A stretch of DNA of 64,000 bases, taken from positions 1-64,000 of the forward strand of contig NZ_FTNI01000031.1 of the NCBI RefSeq assembly GCF_900156315.1, given 5' to 3'. The notes under the pieces were generated by a model. It made no database searches and was not told where the DNA came from. It was given only the letters and a program-made list of their open reading frames with translations. Source of the stretch: Microbispora rosea (GTDB taxonomy: Bacteria > Actinomycetota > Actinomycetes > Streptosporangiales > Streptosporangiaceae). A program made the translations under genes and the position numbers. Of this stretch, positions 8,174 to 14,987 are shown piece after piece. The number at the start of each line of letters is the position of its first letter. Within the stretch, counting starts at the first letter, position 1.

Positions 8174-9582
8174 GTGCCTGCCTTGATCCGGGCGATGAGG
8201 TCGACCCCCTCGGAGTCGACGGCGACCGCCTGGACGATCTGGCCGGGGACCAGGCCGATTCCCTGCACCGTTACGGCGCCGTCCACCTCGGGGCCCTGGT
8301 GCGCCGCCCGGCCCTCGTAGCCGCCGTCGCCGAGGTCCTCCTCGATCAGGACCTCCAGCTCGGTGCCGATGCGCTCCTCGGCCCGCTGGGCGGTGAGCTC
8401 CTCGGCGAGCTCGGTCAGCGTCGCGACCCGCTCGTCGATCACGTCCTGGTCGAGCTTGCCGTCGAAGCCGTACGCGTCGGTGCCCTCCTCGTCGGAGTAG
8501 CCGAAGACGCCGATGACGTCCAGCCTGGCCTTCTCCAGGAAGTCCACCAGCTCGTCGAACTCCTCCTGGGTCTCCCCCGGGAACCCCACGATGAAGTTGG
8601 ACCTGACGCCCGCCTCGGGCGCGCGGTCGCGGATCTGCGCGAGCAGGTCGAGGAACCGCTTGGGGTCGCCGAAGCGCCGCATCCGCCGCAGCACGGTTCC
8701 GCTGGCGTGCTGGAAGGACAGGTCGAAGTAGGGTGCGACCCCCTCCGTGGAGGCGATCACGTCGAGCAGCCCGGGCCGCAGCTCGGCGGGCTGCAGGTAG
8801 CTGACCCGCACGCGCTCGATGCCCTCGGTCGCGGCCAGCGGCGGCAGCAGCTTCTCCAGCGCGCGCAGGTCGCCCAGGTCCTTGCCGTACGACGTGGAGT
8901 TCTCGCTGACCAGCACGAGCTCCCTGACCCCCTGCCCGGCCAGCCAGGCGGCCTCGGCGAGCAGGTCCTCCGGGCGGCGCGAGACGTACGAGCCGCGGAA
9001 GGCCGGGATGGCGCAGAACGTGCAGCGCCGGTCGCAGCCCGACGCGAGCTTCAACGAGGCCACCGGTCCCGAGCCGAGCCGCTTGCGCAGCATGCGCGGG
9101 CCGCTGGCGGGGGCGACGCCCTCCGGCAGCGGGTCCTCCTGGGCGTGACCGGGAATGTGGGCACGCGCGGCAGAGCGCTCCACCGGCGTGATCGGCAGGA
9201 GCGTGCGGCGGTCCCGCGGCGAGTGCGGGACCAGCGACCGGCCCGCGATGACGTCGTCGAGACGGTCCCCGATCTCGGCGTAGTCGTCGAAGGAGATGAC
9301 GGTCGCCTCGGGCAGGGCGTCGGCGAGCTGCGCGCCGTACCGCTCGGCCATGCAGCCCGCCGCCACCACCTTCGCGCCCGAGTCGGCCGCGGCGAGGAGG
9401 GTGTCGATGGAGTCCTTCTTCGCCGAATCGATGAAGCCGCACGTGTTGACGACGACGACGTCGGGATCGTCGTCATCGGTGTGCCAGCCGGCGGCCTCCA
9501 GCCGCGCGGCCAGCTCCTCGGAGTCGACCTCGTTGCGGGCGCAGCCCAGCGTGATCAGCGATACGGTTCGGCGAGAAGACAT
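8170..9582 (-). CDS. rimO: Ribosomal protein S12 methylthiotransferase (radical SAM)
   Basis: RimO adds a methylthio group to an Asp of ribosomal protein S12. Three domains are visible. The N-terminal UPF0004 domain has cluster cysteines at [15 protein letters not shown] and AGCMAE. The radical SAM core has CDRRCTFC (Cx3Cx2C). The C-terminal TRAM domain ends [11 protein letters not shown]. The length of 470 residues is normal. The start ATG at 9582 begins [17 protein letters not shown], typical of the family. It is 30 bp downstream of the rodZ-like gene and overlaps pgsA by 4 bp. Confidence 0.95.
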   Translation of the reverse strand: MSSRRTVSLITLGCARNEVDSEELAARLEAAGWHTDDDDPDVVVVNTCGFIDSAKKDSIDTLLAAADSGAKVVAAGCMAERYGAQLADALPEATVISFDDYAEIGDRLDDVIAGRSLVPHSPRDRRTLLPITPVERSAARAHIPGHAQEDPLPEGVAPASGPRMLRKRLGSGPVASLKLASGCDRRCTFCAIPAFRGSYVSRRPEDLLAEAAWLAGQGVRELVLVSENSTSYGKDLGDLRALEKLLPPLAATEGIERVRVSYLQPAELRPGLLDVIASTEGVAPYFDLSFQHASGTVLRRMRRFGDPKRFLDLLAQIRDRAPEAGVRSNFIVGFPGETQEEFDELVDFLEKARLDVIGVFGYSDEEGTDAYGFDGKLDQDVIDERVATLTELAEELTAQRAEERIGTELEVLIEEDLGDGGYEGRAAHQGPEVDGAVTVQGIGLVPGQIVQAVAVDSEGVDLIARIKAGT

Positions 9583-9612
9583 GATGCGAACTACGGTATC
9601 GGCAGTCGGCGA

Positions 9613-10350
9613 TTAACGGGGACTCGGGCCGCCCGCCTCGAAGGTCCGCCGGATCATCTGACCGTCCTTGCCGGGCGTGCCGAGGTCCCTTCCGTTGACC
9701 TCCAGCCGCACCGCCCCCGCGTCGCCGATGGTCACCCGCATGCGGTCCTTGGCCGAATAGGTCGTGGTCTTCCCCTCGGGCACCGTCCCCTGGAAGATCT
9801 CCTTGCCCTTGGCGTCCCTCACGTTGAGGTAGGACGGCTTGCGCGCGGTGACCTTCACCACCACGACGCCGGGCGCGAGGGCCTCCTCGACGGTCTTCTT
9901 CTCGTGGCCCTTCTCGTGACGCGCGTGCGCGTGCGGCGCGGTCACCGGAAGCTGGGCGGCCGTAGGGCCCGCCTTCTCACCGGAGCTCCCGATCATCCGC
10001 GCGATGACGACGACCGCGACGATGGCCAGGGCGACCGCGACGGCCGTCGTCCAGCTCGGGGCCCTGCGGGCCCGTTCGCCCACGTCGCCCCTGAACACCG
10101 CCGAGGCCTTGACCGGTGACGCGATGTCGGCGTTCTCCTGCTCGTACTGCCGCAGGATCTCGTCCGGGTCCAGGCCGAGGTCGGAGGCGATGGTCCGGAT
10201 GTGCCCGCGTGCGTAGAAGTCGCCCACCGAGAAGTCGTCGCGCTCGAAGCGTTCGATCACGGTCTCGCGGATCCGCGTGCGCTCGCCGAGCTGACGCACG
10301 GTCAGCCCGGCGCGTTCACGGGCTTCGGCCAAAACAGCACCAACGCTCAT
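9613..10350 (-). CDS. RodZ-like HTH membrane protein (DUF4115)
   Basis: A 245-residue bitopic protein. A cytoplasmic HTH_25 domain (residues 1-70, GLTVRQLGERTRIRETVIERFERDDF) is followed by a linker, one membrane helix (~100-117, VAVALAIVAVVVIARMI) and an extracytoplasmic DUF4115 beta domain (~155-240). RodZ links MreB to the elongation machinery in rods; in actinobacteria the homologue sits beside rimO/pgsA and its role is less clear. The start at 10350 has AGGGGG ~10 nt upstream. Two inverted repeats lie in its upstream region. It is probably the first gene of the rodZ-rimO-pgsA-cinA unit. Confidence 0.85.
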   Translation of the reverse strand: MSVGAVLAEARERAGLTVRQLGERTRIRETVIERFERDDFSVGDFYARGHIRTIASDLGLDPDEILRQYEQENADIASPVKASAVFRGDVGERARRAPSWTTAVAVALAIVAVVVIARMIGSSGEKAGPTAAQLPVTAPHAHARHEKGHEKKTVEEALAPGVVVVKVTARKPSYLNVRDAKGKEIFQGTVPEGKTTTYSAKDRMRVTIGDAGAVRLEVNGRDLGTPGKDGQMIRRTFEAGGPSPR

Positions 10351-10394
10351 TGGTCAGGCCCCCCTGTCCGAGCTTGCAGCTCGCCCCACAATGC

Positions 10395-10427
10395 GTAGTT
10401 AGTCACATTCAATCAGTAACTGACTAC
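10395..10427. promoter_or_regulatory. 33-bp inverted repeat upstream of the rodZ-like gene
   Basis: Arms GTAGTTAGTCAC and GTAACTGACTAC are complementary at 10 of 12 positions and separated by 9 bp. It sits 45-77 bp upstream of the rodZ-like start in an otherwise AT-richer patch, where a promoter is expected. Probable operator. Confidence 0.45.
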
Positions 10428-10451
10428 GATGGGTACCCGGGGGTGTGCCAA

Positions 10452-10472
10452 ATGTGCACGGAGAGTGCACAT
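10452..10472. terminator. Inverted repeat after the permease gene
   Basis: ATGTGCAC-GGAGA-GTGCACAT, 8-bp perfect arms, 19 bp past the stop of the NCS1 permease and ~100 bp before the rodZ-like start. It could terminate the nucleobase operon or be a second regulatory site of the next operon. Confidence 0.4.
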
Positions 10473-10490
10473 GGGAGCGGCCAGGGCCTG

Positions 10491-11879
10491 TCAGCGCCGC
10501 AGGGGCTTCAGCGCGAGATAGAGCCCGGCGGAGATGAGGAACCCGGCCTCGAACGCGATGTCCCCCACCTGGGGCACGCTCCGCGGCACCAGGCCGACGT
10601 ACTGCTCCTGGTTGGAGAACAGCCAGACCGACAGGACGACCCCCGCGACCATCGCGACGGGCCCGGCCCAGTTGGCGTGCCGCCGGTCGAACATGAGCGG
10701 TTCGAGCGCGCGGATGTCCTGGCCGCGCCGCAGCAGCATGTCCGTCAGCACCACGCCCAGCCAGGGGCCGATCCAGTACGCGATGACCAGCAGGAACGCC
10801 TCATACTTGTGCCCGGCGTCCTCCAGGCCCGACAGCGCCACCACGAAGCCGATCACGCCGCAGGCCAGCGCGACGATGGCACGCCGCATCGTCAGCGGCA
10901 GCCGTACGCCGAGGGCGAGCAGCGACATCGCGCCCGAGTAGACGTTGAGCGCGTTGGCCGACACGGCCCCGAGGGCGATCGCGAGCAGCGTCAGGTTCGC
11001 CACGAGCGCGGGCAGGTGGCCGGTGAACGCCGAGGTGGGCTGCCCGAGGGCGTCGCCGCCCCCGATCGTCACGGATGCCGCGCCGACGACCTCCAGCAGC
11101 ACGCACGACACGAACACGCCGAGGCCCGCCGACAGACCGGTGGCCCGCCTGCTCGCGTCCTGCGGCAGGTACCGCGTGTAGTCGGCGGCGTACGGGTTCC
11201 AGCCGGCCGCGTAGCCGAACGTGGCGCCCACGGTGAGCAGGAAGCCGCCCAGCCCTCCCCCGCTGCCCGCGTAGCCCGGCTGGGCCTTCGACAGGATGAT
11301 CACGGAGGTGACCGCGAAGATCACCGCGAGGACCGGGAACGCGTACTTCTCGAAGGCCTGCACGAGGTTGTGGCCGAAGAAACCGAGCGCCACCATGACC
11401 GCGACGACGATCAGCAGGCAGGCCCAGCCCGGCAGACCGGTCAGCGTGTTCAGCGCGAGCGCGCCGCTCACGCTGTTGACCGCGAACCAGCCGATTCCGG
11501 CGGCGACGGAGTTGAACGCCGAAGGGATGACGTTGCCCCAATAGCCGAACGGCAGCCTGCCGAGCACCATCTGCGGCAGCCCCGCGCTCACGCCCCTGGC
11601 CGACAGCACGCCGTGGGTGAGGGCCCCGAGGCCGCTGCCCACGACGACGGCGAGCACGGCCTGCCAGAAGCCGAGCCCGAACGCCGCCACGGCGAGGACC
11701 CCGAGGAAGATCGTGGCGAACTCCAGGTTGGGCGAGGTCCACGTCCAGAAGAGCTGCCGGGGCCTGCCGTGGCGCTCGGAGAGGGGGATGAACTCGATGC
11801 CGCCAGGCTCGATCGCGGCGACCTTGTCGCCGTACCGGCCCTCGCGTACGGCGACTTCGGGGGGTTCCAGAACTGTCAT
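10491..11879 (-). CDS. NCS1-family nucleobase permease (cytosine/purine type)
   Basis: A 462-residue, twelve-helix secondary transporter of the NCS1 family (CodB, PucI, Mhp1, Fur/Fcy relatives). Recognisable segments are the N-terminal GGIEFIPLSERHGRPRQLFW, the early helix pair around FGYWGNVIPSAFN, and WNPYAADYTRYLP in the fifth/sixth helix region. Its start overlaps the stop of the oxygenase gene (ATGA), so both are co-translated. With a cytosine deaminase two genes upstream, cytosine or a related pyrimidine is the most likely substrate; purines or hydantoins are alternatives. Confidence 0.88.
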   Translation of the reverse strand: MTVLEPPEVAVREGRYGDKVAAIEPGGIEFIPLSERHGRPRQLFWTWTSPNLEFATIFLGVLAVAAFGLGFWQAVLAVVVGSGLGALTHGVLSARGVSAGLPQMVLGRLPFGYWGNVIPSAFNSVAAGIGWFAVNSVSGALALNTLTGLPGWACLLIVVAVMVALGFFGHNLVQAFEKYAFPVLAVIFAVTSVIILSKAQPGYAGSGGGLGGFLLTVGATFGYAAGWNPYAADYTRYLPQDASRRATGLSAGLGVFVSCVLLEVVGAASVTIGGGDALGQPTSAFTGHLPALVANLTLLAIALGAVSANALNVYSGAMSLLALGVRLPLTMRRAIVALACGVIGFVVALSGLEDAGHKYEAFLLVIAYWIGPWLGVVLTDMLLRRGQDIRALEPLMFDRRHANWAGPVAMVAGVVLSVWLFSNQEQYVGLVPRSVPQVGDIAFEAGFLISAGLYLALKPLRR

Positions 11880-12832
11880 ACGGAGATCGCCCTCAGCTTC
11901 TCGAGGAGGTAGTCGGACGCGCGCATGGGCTCGTAGGAGACCCGGCCGATCGGGGGGCCGAGCGACTCCACCTCGGCCAGGGGATTGCACTCGTAGAAGT
12001 AGATGAGCGAGATCAGCTCCTCGTCCGGCGCCGACGGGTCGGGCGGGAGCACCCGGTGCCGGGTGGAGCGCCAGCGGTCGCCCGTCCAGCGGGCCAGCAG
12101 ATCGCCGATGTTGATCGTGAACGAGTCCGGCACGAACGGCGCGTCGATCCACTCGCCGTCGAGCGTGTAGACCTGCAGGCCGCCGACGCCCCGTTGCCGG
12201 TCGAGCACGGTCACGGTGCCGAAGTCGGTGTGCGGCCCGATCCGGAACTGCCCCGCCTCCGGCTCGCCCACCTGCGACAGCGGCGGGTAGCGGTTGATGT
12301 TCATCGTGTACGACGGGTGGTCGGCCCGGGAGGCGAAGAAGTCCTCCTCGATCCCCAGAGCGGCCGCGCAGACCACCAGGAGTTCGCCGGCCAGCGAGCG
12401 CATCTCCGCCAGGTAGCGGGTGAGCAGCACCTGGAGTTCGGGCACCTCGGACGGCCAGACGTTGGCGAGGAACCACTCGGCGTCGATCTCCGGGACGCCG
12501 ATCGGCTGGTCGGCGCCCACGGCGAAGGTCTCCTTGAGGTCGGGCGGGGTGGGCGTGCCCTCGGCGTAGCCGTTGGCCTCGACGCCCGGCGGCAGCCAGC
12601 CCCGCTCCCCCACGACGGCCGCGTACCGCTGCTTCACCTCGGCGGGCAGGGCGAAGAACCGCCGGGCCGCGGCGCGCACGTCCTCGCGCAGCGCGGCCGG
12701 CACGCCGTGCCCGGTGACCAGCAGGAAGCCGATCTCGCGCAGCGCGGCGTCGACCTGGGCGGCCACCCGCGCCCGGCCGTCCGCCTCACCGGAGAACCAG
12801 GGAGTCAGGTCGACGACGGGAACCGAATTCAT
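11876..12832 (-). CDS. 2-Oxoglutarate/Fe(II)-dependent oxygenase, isopenicillin-N-synthase family
   Basis: A 318-residue double-stranded beta-helix oxygenase. The N-terminal DIOX_N domain (VPVVDLTPWF...GFLLVTGHGVP) is followed by the metal-binding facial triad: His201 and Asp203 in PHTDFGTVTVL, and His259 in STRHRVLPP. The enzyme would couple oxidative decarboxylation of 2-oxoglutarate to hydroxylation of a substrate. The gene sits between a deaminase and a permease with ATGA overlaps on both sides, which points to a nucleobase substrate. Fungal thymine 7-hydroxylase belongs to the same superfamily and is the closest precedent by context. The substrate assignment is inference. Confidence 0.85.
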   Translation of the reverse strand: MNSVPVVDLTPWFSGEADGRARVAAQVDAALREIGFLLVTGHGVPAALREDVRAAARRFFALPAEVKQRYAAVVGERGWLPPGVEANGYAEGTPTPPDLKETFAVGADQPIGVPEIDAEWFLANVWPSEVPELQVLLTRYLAEMRSLAGELLVVCAAALGIEEDFFASRADHPSYTMNINRYPPLSQVGEPEAGQFRIGPHTDFGTVTVLDRQRGVGGLQVYTLDGEWIDAPFVPDSFTINIGDLLARWTGDRWRSTRHRVLPPDPSAPDEELISLIYFYECNPLAEVESLGPPIGRVSYEPMRASDYLLEKLRAISV

Positions 12833-13278
12833 GCCTCATCTCCGATGTCCTCGTTCCAGACGGCCGGGTTGGCCGCGATGAAGGCCGTCATGAGCCCGGC
12901 GCACTCGGGATCGTCGAGCACGACGACCTCCACCCCGGCCTCGGCGAGCCACTCGTGCGCGCCCATGAACGTGCGGCACTCGCCGACGACCAGGCGCGGG
13001 ATGCGGAACTGCCGGATCAGGCCGCTGCAGTACCAGCAGGGCGACAGGGTGGTCACCATGGTGGTCCCGCGGTAGGAGGGCTGGCGGCCCGCGTCGCGGA
13101 AGGCGGCGGTCTCCCCGTGCACCGAGGGGTCGCCGTCCTGGACCCGGCGGTTGCGCCCGCGCCCCAGCAGGCGACCGTCCGGGCCGAACAGGGCCGCGCC
13201 GACGGGCACGCCGCCTTCGGCGAACCCCTTCCTGGCCTCTTCCAGGGCCACGCTGAGCATGGCGGCGTCGCTTGTCAT
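12829..13278 (-). CDS. Cytosine deaminase, fungal Fcy1-like
   Basis: A 149-residue zinc deaminase of the CDA fold. Zinc and catalytic residues are His54 and Glu56 (VHGETAAF) and Cys81/Cys84 (TLSPCWYC). Beyond the general motif, the whole C-terminal part follows the yeast cytosine deaminase pattern: the IPRLVVGE segment, VEVVVLDD and the ending FIAANPAVWNEDIG. That favours cytosine as substrate, giving uracil and ammonia, over the guanine or tRNA-adenosine deaminases of the same superfamily. The stop overlaps the oxygenase start (ATGA). On the minus strand, GATAGT lies 6 nt before the ATG, so the message may be leaderless. It is divergent from pucR across a 94-bp operator region. Confidence 0.87.
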   Translation of the reverse strand: MTSDAAMLSVALEEARKGFAEGGVPVGAALFGPDGRLLGRGRNRRVQDGDPSVHGETAAFRDAGRQPSYRGTTMVTTLSPCWYCSGLIRQFRIPRLVVGECRTFMGAHEWLAEAGVEVVVLDDPECAGLMTAFIAANPAVWNEDIGDEA

Positions 13279-13312
13279 GCGCTCACTATCCCTCCACGCC
13301 GGGCCTTCGGGA

Positions 13313-13329
13313 ACGGACGAAACGTCCGT
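13313..13329. promoter_or_regulatory. Inverted repeat 1, probable PucR operator
   Basis: ACGGACG-AAA-CGTCCGT: 7-bp perfect arms with a 3-bp centre, in the divergent promoter between the deaminase operon and pucR. Its centre is 31 bp (about three helical turns) from that of inverted repeat 2. Confidence 0.6.
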
Positions 13330-13345
13330 ACTATGACGACCCTTA

Positions 13346-13358
13346 ACGGACGATCCGT
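13346..13358. promoter_or_regulatory. Inverted repeat 2, probable PucR operator
   Basis: ACGGA-CGA-TCCGT: 5-bp arms, sharing the ACGGACGA core with repeat 1, 14 bp upstream of the pucR start codon. The same-face arrangement suits cooperative binding by one regulator. Confidence 0.6.
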
Positions 13359-13372
13359 ATAGGGGTGCACCG

Positions 13373-14878
13373 ATGCCTCTGACCCTGCGCGAGCTGCTGT
13401 CCTTCGAGGTGCTGCGAGAGGCCCGGCCGGAGGTCCTCGCCGGGGAGACCGCGCTCGACCGGGTGGTCCGATGGGTGCACTCCAGCGAGATCTACGAGAT
13501 CGGCCCACTGCTCACCGGCGGCGAGCTGCTGCTGACGACCGGGCTCGGCCTGGCCGGCACCGACGCGGGGGCGCGGCGGCACTACCTGCGGGAGATCGCC
13601 GCCAGGGGCGTGGCCGGGGTCGCCCTCGAACTCGGCCGCACGTTCCCCGAGACGCCTCGCGAGCTGGTGGAGGAGGCCCGCAGGCAGGAGCTGCCGTTCA
13701 TCGCCCTGCACGCGGTCGTCCCGTTCATCCGGATCACCGAGCACGTCAACACGCTGATCGTCGACTACGCGAGCCGGCGGCTGCGGGTGGGCGACTCGGC
13801 CACCCGCGCCCTCAACGAGGCGCTCATCGCCGGCGCCGGGGTCGCCGGGGTGCTGGCGACCGGAGCCGAGGTCGTGGGGGCCCCGCTGATGCTGCTGTCC
13901 GCCAGCGGCGCGCTGGTCGCCGCCCACGGCGTGGGCAGCGACCGGGACGCCTGGCGCGCGGCTGAGCGTGCGGTCTGCGAGTCACCGGTCACCCTCCACG
14001 GCCATCCCTGGGGGCGGCTGGTGGCCGGCCCCGGTTCGGCGCTGCCCGCCGACGACCTGGCGATCGCGCTGGAGCGGACGGCCGTCGCCCTCGCCCTCGC
14101 CATGCTCAGGACGGGCAGTCCGCCGAGCGAGCGCGACCGCCAGACGTCCGCGCTGCTGCGGGACCTCATCGAGGGCACGGCCGAGGCCGACCCCGGCGTA
14201 CGGGCGGTCATGGCGGGCCTGCCCACCGGGCCCGGCCACCTGCTGGTGGGCGTGGCCGTGGACGCCCTGGAGACGGCGGCCGCGCTCGCCGTGCTCGACC
14301 GGGCCGCGCACATCCTGCACACGACCGCCCTGCGCGGGCGGGTGGGCCGGCTGGTGCTCGGCACCCTCGCGGTGCCGGTGGCCGTGGCCGACGCCGCCGG
14401 TGCGGCCGCCCAGGCGCTGGAGGAGGCGCTGCGGCGGCTGCACACCCCCCAGCTCAGAGTCGCCGTGGGGCACGCCGCTACCGGCCTGGCCGAGCTGGGC
14501 GGTTCGCTGCGGGACGCGCGGGCCGCGCTCGGGCTGCGGCGGGACGCCCGGCTCGTCACCACCCGCGCGCTCGCCCTCGAACTGGAGCTCACCCGCCACG
14601 CCGACGCCCGGCACGCCGCCGAGCTCGTACGGCGCACCATCGGCCCGCTGGTGGACTGGGACACGGCCCACCGGACCGACCTCGTCGGCACGCTGGAGGT
14701 CTTCCTGCTGCACGGGTGCAGCGCGACCCGGGCGGCCGCCGCGCTGCACCTCGGCCGGCAGACGTTCTACCAGCGGCTGCAGCGCATCGAGACGCTGCTG
14801 GGCCACCCGGTGACCGACCCCGGCGCGCACGCGGCCCTGCTGCTCGCCACCGCCGCCCACCGGGTCGCAAGCCGCTGA
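13373..14878 (+). CDS. PucR-family transcriptional regulator
   Basis: A 501-residue PucR-type activator. The N-terminal PucR domain (residues 1-125) opens with LTLRELLSFEVLREARPEVLAG and includes the GGELLLTTG motif. A GGDEF-like central region follows. The C-terminal PucR HTH is AARAAALHLGRQTFYQRLQRIETLLG in pattern (ATRAAAALHLGRQTFYQRL). Family members control purine, allantoin or amino-acid catabolic operons. Here the divergent operon encodes a cytosine deaminase, an oxygenase and a permease, so a pyrimidine-related inducer is likely. ATG at 13373 is preceded by AGGGG 10 nt upstream. Two inverted repeats in the intergenic region suit autoregulation. Confidence 0.9.
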   Translation: MPLTLRELLSFEVLREARPEVLAGETALDRVVRWVHSSEIYEIGPLLTGGELLLTTGLGLAGTDAGARRHYLREIAARGVAGVALELGRTFPETPRELVEEARRQELPFIALHAVVPFIRITEHVNTLIVDYASRRLRVGDSATRALNEALIAGAGVAGVLATGAEVVGAPLMLLSASGALVAAHGVGSDRDAWRAAERAVCESPVTLHGHPWGRLVAGPGSALPADDLAIALERTAVALALAMLRTGSPPSERDRQTSALLRDLIEGTAEADPGVRAVMAGLPTGPGHLLVGVAVDALETAAALAVLDRAAHILHTTALRGRVGRLVLGTLAVPVAVADAAGAAAQALEEALRRLHTPQLRVAVGHAATGLAELGGSLRDARAALGLRRDARLVTTRALALELELTRHADARHAAELVRRTIGPLVDWDTAHRTDLVGTLEVFLLHGCSATRAAAALHLGRQTFYQRLQRIETLLGHPVTDPGAHAALLLATAAHRVASR

Positions 14879-14881
14879 GGT

Positions 14882-14987
14882 CAGGCCGTGCGGACGCTCG
14901 GCGAGGCCCGGCGGCTACTCGCCGCCGCGGAGGTCAGGCGATCCAGGCCGTGCGGACGCTCGGCGGCTACTCGCCGCCGCGCAGGTC
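14882..14987. repeat. Partial tandem duplication of the ftsK 3' end, with hairpins
   Basis: CAGGCCGTGCGGACGCTCGG followed by the block encoding the last ftsK residues and stop occurs at 14944-14987 (functional copy) and, with a 7-bp insertion, at 14882-14935. Each copy can fold GGCGG-CTACTCG-CCGCC. Lying between the convergent pucR and ftsK genes, the hairpins may act as terminators. Confidence 0.65.

Noticed and set aside
8077-10119. 680-residue plus-strand frame over pgsA/rimO/rodZ
   Set aside because: Antisense shadow of three recognised genes; His/Asp/Arg/Gly-rich translation has no domain.
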